Part shown: in pieces, positions 26,127-34,300 of the stretch
Layout: every line of letters starts with the position of its first letter
Numbering within the stretch: position 1 is the stretch's first letter
Origin: Sorangium cellulosum
Lineage (GTDB): Bacteria > Myxococcota_A > Polyangia > Polyangiales > Polyangiaceae
Assembly: GCF_002950945.1 (NCBI RefSeq)
Contig: NZ_CP012673.1
Span: 5,393,001-5,457,000 of the forward strand
Length of the DNA stretch: 64,000 nucleotides
Direction: 5' to 3'
Position numbers and translations under genes: made by a program
The notes under the pieces: generated by a model
What the model was told of the DNA's origin: nothing
Databases searched by the model: none
Seen by the model: the letters and a program-made list of their open reading frames with translations, nothing else

Positions 26127-26926
26127 CCCAAGATTCCAACACAACGCGAGCCGGCTCCCTCACGGTGGTCGGCACCGGCATCCAGGTCGGCGAGCAGACG
26201 ACCCTCGGCGCAAAGGAGACCATCGAGAAGGCGCAGAAGGTCTTCTACGCGGTCGCGGACCGGGCCGCGGCGCAGTGGATCCTCGGCTTGAACGCCACGG
26301 CCGAGGCGCTGTCGTACGACATGACGCTCCCGCGTCGTCGCACCGTGTACGAAGGGATGGTCGATCGCATCGCGGCCGAGGTCCGCAAGGGCCTGGACGT
26401 TTGCGCCGTCTTTTACGGCCATCCCGGCGTGTTCGCCCACGCGACCCACAAAGCCATCAAGATCCTGCGGCAGGAGGGCTTTCCCGCTCGCATGCTGCCA
26501 GGCGTCTCCGCCGAGGATTGCCTCATCGCGGATCTGGGCGTGGACCCCGGGCCGCTGGGGTGCCAGTCCTACGAGGCCACGGATTTCTTGATCCGACCTC
26601 GCCGCTTCGATCCGACGACCGCGATGATCCTGTGGCAGGTCCATTCGATCGGCAACCTGGGGTTCTGGGATGACCACACCGATCGCCGGCCGGCGCTCGA
26701 GATCCTCGTCGAGGTCCTCGTGCCATCTTACGGTCCGGAGCACCGGGTGTATGTCTACGAAGCGTCCATCGACCCGGCGAAGCTGCCCCGGATCGAGCCG
26801 GTCCTGCTGGCCAAGCTTCCCGAAGCGAAGCTGTCTCCCTTCTCGACGTTGTTCGTGCCGGCCAAGAAAGCGGCAGAGCTGGACCCGATCATGATGAAGC
26901 GGCTCGGTGTCTCCTTCGACTCATGA
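26123..26926 (+). CDS. Borosin-type peptide alpha-N-methyltransferase 1
   Basis: 267 residues with a tetrapyrrole-methylase fold but borosin-specific motifs. GSLTVVGTGIQ (11-21) begins the SAM-binding domain. VFYGHPGVF (96-104) and MLPGVSAEDCLIADLGVDP (124-142) closely resemble the fungal enzyme OphMA, as do EATDFLIR..R-F-D-P and ILWQV (169-173). The catalytic Tyr-Arg-Tyr set known from borosin enzymes has apparent counterparts in Y65, R71-R73 and Y76 (LSYDMTLPRRRTVYEGM). Such enzymes transfer methyl groups from SAM to backbone amides of a peptide, in cis or on a separate precursor. This protein has no C-terminal peptide extension, so it must act in trans. It is last gene of the tight TPR1-peptide-TPR2-MT1 operon. 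Cobalamin or siroheme methyltransferase is unlikely, as no such pathway genes are nearby. Confidence 0.85.
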   Translation: MTQDSNTTRAGSLTVVGTGIQVGEQTTLGAKETIEKAQKVFYAVADRAAAQWILGLNATAEALSYDMTLPRRRTVYEGMVDRIAAEVRKGLDVCAVFYGHPGVFAHATHKAIKILRQEGFPARMLPGVSAEDCLIADLGVDPGPLGCQSYEATDFLIRPRRFDPTTAMILWQVHSIGNLGFWDDHTDRRPALEILVEVLVPSYGPEHRVYVYEASIDPAKLPRIEPVLLAKLPEAKLSPFSTLFVPAKKAAELDPIMMKRLGVSFDS

Positions 26927-27035
26927 ATCGCGCTCGCGCCTCCGCCAGAAGCAGCTCTCGGCCGGGACGACGGCGGCGGCGAGGAGGTGATCTAGGATCT
27001 CCGGTGTGGTCTCGGCCCCGGAGCGTGCGTGCGCG

Positions 27036-28496
27036 TCACCGGCCCGCGCGCGCGGCCCTGTCTCCTGCCCTGGAGAACGAGACCGGGTCCACCGCTTCAC
27101 GCTCCAGCCAGCGCCGGAGCTGATTGCGATGCCAGCCGAGCGCGCGGGCGGCGCGCGTCACGTTGCCTCGCTCTGCAGAGAGCGCGGCCTCGACCGCCTT
27201 GCGCACGCCGTCCTCCGCGGGGGCCGCCGCTCCCTCCTTCTCGGACGGAGCGATGGAGGGGACGGGCGACGTGCTGGGGAGCGGGCTCGAAACGATGGCA
27301 AGCGCCCGTCCGGCCGCCTCGGAGAGGTCCTTTGCCTGGACCACCGTGCGTCCGCCGGCAAGCGCCGCGCGCGTCGCCTCCTGCACGCTGAACAGCAGCT
27401 CTCGCACGTTGCCGGGCCATGCGCGAAGCAGGCACGCCTCCACGAAGAGGGCTGTTGGCGACAGGCGCGGATCGACGCGCGAGAGCGCCTCGTGCACGAG
27501 CGAGGGCAGCTCCTCCAGGCGCTCCGTCAGGGAGGGAATCCGGATCTCGGGCTGGGCAATGCGGTAGTACAGGTCCTGGCGAAACCGGCCCGCGGCGATC
27601 TCGGCGCGGAGATCCTTCAAGGTGGCCGCGCAGAGCTGGATATCGACCTTGCTGGGCCGCGCCGCGCCGAGCGGGAGCACCTCGCGGGTCTCCAGGACGC
27701 GCAGGAGCTTGGCCTGGACGCTCGGCTCCAGCTCCCCCACCTCGTCGAGGAACAGGGTGCCGCCGTCCGCGGCCTGAAGGTATCCCTCTGTATGGTCCAC
27801 TGCGCCCGAGTAGGCGCCACGGCGCGCCCCGAACAGGAGGCGCTCCGCCAGGGCGGCCGGCACGGCCGCGCAGTTGACCGCCACGAGCGGCCCTCGTCGC
27901 CCGCACTTCGCGTGAAAGAGCTGCGCGGCCACCTCCTTGCCGGTTCCGCTCTCCCCGGTGAGGAGGATCGGCGTCCCGCAGGCGGCCGCGCGCGCGATGC
28001 GGCCGTGCGCCACCCGGAGCACGGGGCCGACGACGCTGCCCCCCTCCGTGGTCACGGCGCCTCCCAGCAGGGGCGAGACGTCGGGCACGAACACCAGCAG
28101 CGATTGCCCGAGGCGCAGCACGCGCGGCGGCGCCGCGAGCACCTCGTCGCGGGCGGGCTGTCCGTCCACGAACGTGCCGTTGCGGCTGCCGAGATCCGCG
28201 ATGCGGACGCCGGCTCCGGTGAGCGCCACCTGCGCGTGCCGGCGCGAGACGCGGTCGTCCTCGAGCCCAACGGCATCCCGGCCGGTCACACGCCCGAGCG
28301 TCACGGGCGTGCCGCCCAGGCGGATCGGCAAGAAGGCCGGGCGCCCACCCACGAAGATCGCGCAGAGGCCCGGAGCCGGGGTTTCCTGTGACGATTCCGC
28401 TTCTCCTGGCTCCCGGAACGTGATCGTGCGGCCTTCCACGGACTTCTCGGGAGCATCGTACCGCAGACCACGGCGCCCCGGGGACCTGATCTCCAC
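27036..28496 (-). CDS. FHA-domain sigma54-dependent transcriptional activator
   Basis: 486 residues. An FHA domain (about 60-135: VTLGR, VSRRHAQV, GSRNGTFVDG) reads phosphothreonine on a partner. The AAA+ sigma54-interaction domain follows (about 165-390): Walker A GESGTGKE, sigma54-contact loop RRGAYSGA (a GAFTGA variant), Walker B GGTLFLDEVGEL and WPGNVREL. A C-terminal Fis-type HTH is at about 445-475 (NVTRAARALGWHRNQLRRWL). This is the common myxobacterial enhancer-binding protein type in which a Ser/Thr kinase signal drives sigma54 transcription. It is divergent from MT2, and the shared gap has a -24/-12 promoter and repeated octamers, so it very likely controls the borosin-like locus. 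The start is a GTG at 28496 with weak Shine-Dalgarno support. Confidence 0.85.
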   Translation of the reverse strand: MEIRSPGRRGLRYDAPEKSVEGRTITFREPGEAESSQETPAPGLCAIFVGGRPAFLPIRLGGTPVTLGRVTGRDAVGLEDDRVSRRHAQVALTGAGVRIADLGSRNGTFVDGQPARDEVLAAPPRVLRLGQSLLVFVPDVSPLLGGAVTTEGGSVVGPVLRVAHGRIARAAACGTPILLTGESGTGKEVAAQLFHAKCGRRGPLVAVNCAAVPAALAERLLFGARRGAYSGAVDHTEGYLQAADGGTLFLDEVGELEPSVQAKLLRVLETREVLPLGAARPSKVDIQLCAATLKDLRAEIAAGRFRQDLYYRIAQPEIRIPSLTERLEELPSLVHEALSRVDPRLSPTALFVEACLLRAWPGNVRELLFSVQEATRAALAGGRTVVQAKDLSEAAGRALAIVSSPLPSTSPVPSIAPSEKEGAAAPAEDGVRKAVEAALSAERGNVTRAARALGWHRNQLRRWLEREAVDPVSFSRAGDRAARAGR

Positions 28497-28579
28497 CTAC
28501 AGCGAGCCCACGTCCAGAAGCTCCCGGGTCCACGCGTGTCCGCGGCGGTCATACCGCGGCCCTGCTGCGAACCGGCCGC

Positions 28580-28653
28580 GGGCACGCAGCAGCTCCGCCG
28601 CGTGCCCGTTGCGTGCCCGTTGCGTGCCCGTTGCGTGCCCGCCGCGGGCACGC
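28580..28653. promoter_or_regulatory. Six-copy GCGTGCCC octamer array, candidate enhancer (UAS)
   Basis: Four head-to-tail 11-nt units starting GCGTGCCC lie at 28600-28643. They are flanked by inverted copies GGGCACGC at 28580-28587 and 28646-28653. Six copies of the same octamer within 74 nt, about 85-155 nt upstream of a -24/-12 promoter, match the layout of an upstream activating sequence for a sigma54 activator, and the activator gene lies directly beside it. Confidence 0.6.
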
Positions 28654-28735
28654 GCGGACCCGGAGCCGGCGCCCGGGAGCGGCGCGCTCGCACCTGATCG
28701 CGTTTTTTCAGGGGATCTCACGCCTCGGCGAGCGC

Positions 28736-28751
28736 TGGAACACCGGTTGCT
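28736..28751 (+). promoter_or_regulatory. Sigma54 (-24/-12) promoter of MT2
   Basis: TGGAAC at 28736-28741 and TTGCT at 28747-28751 give the invariant GG and GC with exact 10-nt spacing. This is one mismatch from the TGGCAC core. Transcription would start near 28762, leaving a leader of about 30 nt with GGAG (28780-28783) before the ATG at 28791. Confidence 0.65.
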
Positions 28752-28790
28752 TAGCGACAGGGCATCACAACGCAGACTCGGAGCCCTCCC

Positions 28791-29594
28791 ATGGACAAGC
28801 GGGGTATGTTGCTCATCGTCGGCGCCGGCATACGCACGGACAGCCAGCTCACGCGCGAGGCCGAGAAGGCCATCGTGGCCGCGGACAAGGTGCTGTTCGC
28901 GGCGCAGGACCCCTGGGCGGTCCGGGTGATCCGCGCGCTGCGGGCCGACGCGGAGTCGCTTTCGTACCCGCACGACGGCCGTCCGCGCCGGCAGATCTAC
29001 GAGGAGATGGTGGAGCGCATCGTGGTGGAGGTGCTCCAGGGCCAGAAGGTGTGTGCCGTATTCTACGGGCATCCAGGCGTCCTCGCCGACGCCCCGCACG
29101 AGGCCATACGCCGCGTGGCGGGCGCGGGGCTCGTGGCCAGGATGTGCCCGGGCGTGTCGTTCCTCGACTGCTTGTTCGCCGATCTGGGCGTGGACCCGGT
29201 GAGACAGGGGTGCACGGTGCTCGAGGCGAGCGATTTCCTGTTCCGGCCCCGGCGGCTCGATCCGCGCGTATCGCTCGTGCTCAGCCAGATCAGCCAGATC
29301 GGCAATTCGGGGGTGTTCGACGCGGAGGACCACGACCGGATAACTCGAGGCCTCTCGCTGCTCTCGGAGGTGCTCTGCGAGAGCTGGCCGGGAGACCACG
29401 AGGCGATCCTCTACGAGGCGTCCTTCATGCCCGGAACGCCGCCCCGCAGGGAGCCCGTCGCGGTCCGTGATCTGGGGAGCGCGGCCGTCTCGGAGGTGTC
29501 CAGCCTCTGGGTGCCCGCGCTGCCGCCGCCCGCCGTCGACCGGCGCCGGGCGGCGCGCCTCGGCTGGCCCGGCGCAGGCCGCACGGCCGCGTGA
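28791..29594 (+). CDS. Borosin-type peptide alpha-N-methyltransferase 2
   Basis: 267 residues, the same length as MT1 and clearly its paralogue: GMLLIVGAGI (5-14), VFYGHPGVL (90-98), MCPGVSFLDCLFADLGVDP (118-136) and LEASDFLFRPRRLDP. The Tyr-Arg-Tyr set is kept as Y59, R66/R67 and Y70 (LSYPHDGRPRRQIYEEM). Compared with MT1 the SAE in the PGVSAED motif is SFL, and ILWQ is VLSQ, so substrate specificity or activity may differ. There is no C-terminal core extension, so a trans-acting enzyme is expected. GGAG lies 7 nt before the ATG, and a sigma54 promoter 30 nt further upstream. It is probably co-expressed with TPR3 and the second peptide downstream, although a 192-nt gap separates them. Confidence 0.83.
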   Translation: MDKRGMLLIVGAGIRTDSQLTREAEKAIVAADKVLFAAQDPWAVRVIRALRADAESLSYPHDGRPRRQIYEEMVERIVVEVLQGQKVCAVFYGHPGVLADAPHEAIRRVAGAGLVARMCPGVSFLDCLFADLGVDPVRQGCTVLEASDFLFRPRRLDPRVSLVLSQISQIGNSGVFDAEDHDRITRGLSLLSEVLCESWPGDHEAILYEASFMPGTPPRREPVAVRDLGSAAVSEVSSLWVPALPPPAVDRRRAARLGWPGAGRTAA

Positions 29595-29662
29595 CGGTCC
29601 ACCCGCACGCGCCCGAGGGCCCGCCGCGACAGACGTCCACCACCGCCGCGTCGCGGCCTGGT

Positions 29663-29731
29663 GTGAGCGCTTGAGGTTCTTTGATTCTTACTGCGTCATG
29701 ACTCGATAAACCAGAATCAATCAGTGCTCAC
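29663..29731 (+). promoter_or_regulatory. Nested inverted repeat in the AT-richer MT2-TPR3 gap
   Basis: In an unusually AT-rich stretch, TTGATTCT (29681-29688) pairs with AGAATCAA (29713-29720). These sit inside GTGAGC (29663-29668) and GCTCAC (29726-29731). The same stretch reads TTGATT, 18 nt, GATAAA, a weak sigma70-like promoter. It may be an operator and internal promoter for TPR3 and peptide 2, or a processing hairpin. Confidence 0.35.
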
Positions 29732-29786
29732 GTACATGCGTGAAGCAGCACTACTACGTAGCGCGACAGCGCAGGAGGACAAGATC

Positions 29787-30944
29787 ATGCCCCAAGAGAA
29801 AGGGCGCCGGACGGCGGCTCAGGGAGAGGTTAACCGCATCCAGGGAAACTACTCGGAAGCGATCAACTGCTTCTCGGCCGCGCTGAGCGATCTCGCGGAG
29901 GCTGCGCAGAGCAGCTCGGCAGCCGCCGAGCGGCGCGAGAGGCGCAGGATATGGCTGCTGGCACACCGCGGCGCGGCGTACGGGGCCATGCTCGCGATCG
30001 AAGAGGCCCACAAGGATCTCGAGGACGCGATCAAGGCGCGCAAGAGCCCCTACCCGTGGGCGCTGGCGCAGCTCGGCGAGGCCCACCGCCTGTTCGCGCT
30101 TGGCTGCATGGCCAAGCTCGATCGCAAGGATCTGTGGGATCACCTGTCGCTTTCGATCCATTACTTCAACCAGGGCATCAAGCACAAGCCCGGTGACCCC
30201 TGGGCGCACGCGCACCGCGGTGCCACGTATGCGAACGCTTACTGGGCGGCCCGCCGGCTGGCGGAGCTCGACTTCGATCTCTGCATGTTCGGGGAGCCCA
30301 CGGCCGGGGGGCCGGAGGTCCTCGGCGTCGAGGTCTCGGAGGTCCTCGAGCACGCCGTCCCCCGGCTCCTCCAGGAGAAGCCCGAGACGCTCGCCAAGCG
30401 CGCAAACGAAGACTTCCAGAGGGCGTTCGAGCTCAGCCCCGGCTACGCCTGGGCGTACGGCTTCCATGCCTTCCAGCTCGTGCTCGAGGACAAGTTCGAG
30501 AGCGCGATGGCCCAGCTCGGGAAGGCGCAGATCTTCGACGTCAACCTGCGGATGAGCGTCCAGATGCTCCGCAACATGGCGAAGCTCTGGAGCTACCAGA
30601 AGCAATACGACCTGTCCGTGAAGGCGGCGTGGCTCGCATTGCAGAAGAACCCGGCCGACCTCGTCGCGGCGTACTTCGTGGCGGTCGGGCTCAAGAAGCA
30701 GAACGACCCGACGGCGCCGCTCGCCATCAGGCAAACGCGGCAGCTCCTGGAGACCGCCCAGGTCGGCATCGAGTACATGCGGCTGAGCCTCGACCAGCTC
30801 GAAGGCAAACTGTCCGGCGACAAGCTCGACAGCGAGCTCAAGAGCGTGCTGGAGCGCGGCGACATCGAGGTCAAATCCATCTTCTTCCACGACCCGACCT
30901 GGGACGATCAGGAGAACAGGCGGAAGGCAGCCTTCTCGCGTTGA
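29787..30944 (+). CDS. TPR-repeat protein 3 (borosin-like locus)
   Basis: 385 residues. ATG 29787 has AGGAGG 8 nt upstream; an earlier in-frame start adds a non-conserved leader. Helical throughout with TPR features: AQGEVNRIQGNYSEAINCFSAAL at the N-terminus, YFNQGIKHKPGDPWAHAHRGATYANAYWAA in the middle, NEDFQRAFELSPGYAWAYGFHAFQL and LGKAQIFDVNLRMSV further on. The end, VKSIFFHDPTWDD, is analogous to the C-terminal segments of TPR1 and TPR2. It is cytoplasmic with no signal peptide. It is 29 nt upstream of the short Cys/Asp-Pro peptide, the same TPR-next-to-peptide arrangement as in the first module, which is the main reason to think the TPR proteins are functional partners of the peptides. 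Confidence 0.8.
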   Translation: MPQEKGRRTAAQGEVNRIQGNYSEAINCFSAALSDLAEAAQSSSAAAERRERRRIWLLAHRGAAYGAMLAIEEAHKDLEDAIKARKSPYPWALAQLGEAHRLFALGCMAKLDRKDLWDHLSLSIHYFNQGIKHKPGDPWAHAHRGATYANAYWAARRLAELDFDLCMFGEPTAGGPEVLGVEVSEVLEHAVPRLLQEKPETLAKRANEDFQRAFELSPGYAWAYGFHAFQLVLEDKFESAMAQLGKAQIFDVNLRMSVQMLRNMAKLWSYQKQYDLSVKAAWLALQKNPADLVAAYFVAVGLKKQNDPTAPLAIRQTRQLLETAQVGIEYMRLSLDQLEGKLSGDKLDSELKSVLERGDIEVKSIFFHDPTWDDQENRRKAAFSR

Positions 30945-30973
30945 CGAGATCGAGGGAGAAAGAGAGGAAATCG

Positions 30974-31219
30974 ATGGTGGACATCTTCGCTGTGACAGGT
31001 GTGTCGGAGGACCCGTTCGTGGTGGCGTCGATGGAGCACGCGGCGCTCCGGGGGAGCGCCCCCGCGCAAAAGGAGCTGCGGGAGCTCTTCGTCGATCTCG
31101 ACCGGCTCCGCGCGACCGGCCTCGCCGAAGGCTCCTGGTCGAGGTGCGCGACGTGCGGCGATCCAGGGCCGGACCCGCTCCACGACCCGGAGACTCCGGA
31201 CGACTTCGAGCTCCACTGA
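30974..31219 (+). CDS. Small peptide with Cys-x-Asp-Pro tail, candidate borosin precursor 2
   Basis: 81 residues with a good ribosome site (GAGGA, 6 nt before the ATG at 30974). Residues 1-52 look like an amphipathic helical leader (E-D-P-F-V-V-A-S-M-E-H-A-A-L and A-Q-K-E-L-R-E-L-F-V-D-L-D-R-L). The tail from about residue 57 is C-A-T-C-G-D-P-G-P-D-P-L-H-D-P-E-T-P-D-D-F-E-L-H. The tail shares the pattern T-C-x-D-P-x-P-D-P with the repeat peptide of the first module, although the leaders are unrelated by eye. This fits a leader-core precursor for MT2. The C58-x-x-C61 pair could instead bind zinc. There is no signal peptide. It is too short to assign by homology. Confidence 0.6.
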   Translation: MVDIFAVTGVSEDPFVVASMEHAALRGSAPAQKELRELFVDLDRLRATGLAEGSWSRCATCGDPGPDPLHDPETPDDFELH

Positions 31220-31353
31220 TCGGCGACTGCCGTCCTCCGCGGAGCAACCGGAGCGCGAAGCCCTCGGGGGGGGCGGAGCCTTGTGGATCGACGAGCGGTC
31301 CGGGGCTCTCCTCCAGGTATTGCGAACCATCACGAACCGGATAGCATTGCACC

Positions 31354-34300
31354 ATGGCACCCTTCGACGGCGAGATCCTGGAGCAGATCTACGACGGAGT
31401 CGCGACCCGCGTGCACCGGGGGCGCCGCTCCGACGGGCAGCCCGTCATCCTCAAGATCGCGAAGGATAGATCGTCGCACGCCGCCCTGTCGGCGCTCCGC
31501 CATCAGCACGCCATCCTGCGCGACCTGGAGGGGGCCCTCGTGGTGCGGGCGCTCGGTCTCGCCGAGGTCGACGGCCATGCGGCGCTCGTCCAGGAGGATA
31601 TCGGCGGCGCGTCGCTGAAGGCGCTCGGCATCGCGGGGAACACCTCCCTCATGGACTGGCTGGCTCTCGCCGTGAGGCTGACCGAGGCCCTCTCGTCGGT
31701 GCACGCGCGCAACGTGGTGCACAAGGACGTGAACCCCTCCAATATCGTGCTTCGCACTGGCGATGGGGAAGTCCGCCTCATCGATTTTGGCATCTCGACG
31801 CTCTTGCCCCAGGAAGCCGTCTCGTTCGGCCCGCCCGCGCGGCTGAACGGCACCCTGCTCTACATGTCGCCGGAGCAGACGGGCCGCATCAACAGGCCGC
31901 TCGACTACCGGAGCGACTACTACTCGCTCGGCGCGACCCTCTACGAGCTGCTGACCGGCCGCGCTCCATTCGACGCGGCCGATCCCCTGGAGCTCGTCCA
32001 CTGTCATCTCGCCCGCAAGCCACCTTCGCCGGTCGAGATCCGCCCAGGCGTGCCGCAGGGGATCTCCGATGTCGTCCTCAAGCTGCTCGCCAAGAACGCG
32101 AACGATCGTTATCAATCCGCCGCGGGCCTCCGCCGCGACCTCGACGCCTGCATGGCGGAGCTCCAGCAGACGGGCACCGTGCTCCCCTTCGAGCTCGGCC
32201 GCGACGATCGGCCCGAAGGCTTCAGGCTCCCCGAGAAGCTCTACGGCCGCTCCGTCGAGGTCCAGCGGCTCCTCGCGGCGTTCGAGGGGCGGCGAGGGGC
32301 CGCTCTCCTCCTCGTGAGCGGCTACTCCGGCGTCGGGAAGACGGCGCTCATCCAGGAGGTGCATCGACCGCTCACGCTCCGGCGCGGCAGCTTCGTGGCC
32401 GGTAAGTTCGATCAGTACCAGAGCAGCATCCCTTACAGCGCCGTCGCCGAGGTGCTCGGCGCGCTCGCCTCGGAGATCCTCACGGAGAGCACGGAGGCGC
32501 TCTCGCAGTGGATCGACCGCATTCGTGAGGCGCTGCAGGAGCGGATCTCCGTCCTTCTCGACCTCGTCCCGTCGCTCTCCGAGCTGATGGCCGATCCCGC
32601 CCGCGCGCTGACCGTGGCGCCCGCGGAGGCCCAGGAGCGGCTCGGCCGGGCGGTCGCCGATTTCGTCTCGCTCTTCGCGACGGTCGATCACCCGCTGTGC
32701 ATCTTCTTCGACGACCTGCAGTGGGCCGACCTCGGCTCTCTCAAGCTCATCGAGGAGCTCCTGCGCTCGCTCAGGGACCAGCCGCTCTTCGTCATCGGCG
32801 CCTTCCGCGACAACGAGGTCGGCGAGGGGCACCCGCTGCGGATCTCGCTCCGGGCGATCGCGTCGGCGGGCGTCGCCGTGGAGCAGATCGAGCTGCTCCC
32901 GCTCGGCCGCGAGGACGTGGCCGCAATGGTGGCCGACGCGCTTTCCGTCCCGCCCGAGAGCGCCGCGTCGCTCGCCGGGCTCCTCAGCGAGAAGACGGGT
33001 GGGAACCCCTTCTTCCTGCGGAGCTTCCTGCGCAGCCTCCACACCGACGGCCTGATCACGCGCGACGCCCAGGGATTCCACTGGGACAGCGGTCGCATCG
33101 CGCAGCGCGGCGTCACCGACAACGTGGTGGTGCTGCTCGCCGACCGGGCGCTGAAGCTCCCCGAGCGGACGAAGCAGGCGCTGCTGGTCGCCGCCTGCAC
33201 GGGCACGGTGTTCAGCCTCTCCCTCATCGCGCTCGTGATGGATCTGCCGGCCGAGGCGGTCGGAGAAGCGCTGTGGGAGGCGGTGAAGGACGGGCTCATC
33301 ATCCCGCTCGACTCGGTACATTCACGCGTGGCGATGGTCGCCGAATCGCCGTCGCTCCGGTGTCGTTTCGCTCATGATCGCGTCCAGCAGGCGGTGGTGA
33401 GCCTGGTGGACGCCGCCGCGCTGGCGGGGCTGCAGCGCCGCATCGGCGCGCGCCTGCTCGCCACGCTGGACCGCGAGTCGCTCGAGCAACGGATCTTCGA
33501 GGTGGTCGGGCACTTCAACGCGGGACGCGCCGCCATCGAGGACGCCGGCGAGCGCACGACCTACGCGCGGCTCGATCACCGCGCCGCCCGGAAGGCCCTC
33601 AAGGCCGGAGCGTCGCAGCAGGCGCTCGACTTCGCGCGGGCCGGCGTCGAGCTCCTCGGCGAGGATGGATGGGACGAGCAGCCTGACCTGTGCCGCGATC
33701 TGCACGAGGTGGGCGCAGAGGCGGCATTTTTCTGCTCGAACCTGGAGACGCTCGACGACCTGTCGAAGCGCCTCCTCGCCCATGCGCGCGACGCCACGGA
33801 CGAGGTCTTCGTCAAGCGGCTCGAGGGGCAGGTCCATTACTCGCAGCAGCGCCACGCCGAGGCGCTGCGCACGTATGTCGAGGCGCTCAGGCACCTCGGG
33901 ATCGAGCTGTCCGAGACGCCCACGGCGGACGAGATCGAAGAGGAGCGGCGCGCCGCGCGCGAGGCGCTCCATGGCCGCGGGATCGAGGACCTGCTGGATC
34001 TGCCTGTCTGTACGGATCCGGCGGCCGTGCAGGCAATCCAGATCTTGAATTACCTCATCCTGATCACGTACAGCGTCATGAGCCCGCTGTACCCGGTCGC
34101 GATCTGCCGGCTCGTGCGCACCTCGCTCCGGTACGGCAACCTCGCGGAGTCGACGTTCGGCTACATCTATTACGGCGTCTTGCTCTCCCTCGATGGTGAC
34201 CACGAGAGCGGATACCGCTACGGCCAGCTCGCTCTCCGCCTGGCGGATCGCTTCGGCGACAGCAATTTCTCGTCACAGGTCTACCTCTACGCCCACTACA

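Noticed and set aside
26123..26926. Reading MT1 as a precorrin/uroporphyrin methyltransferase
   Set aside because: The fold is shared, but the FYGHPGVF, MLPGVSAED and Tyr-Arg-Tyr features follow borosin enzymes, and no tetrapyrrole genes are nearby.
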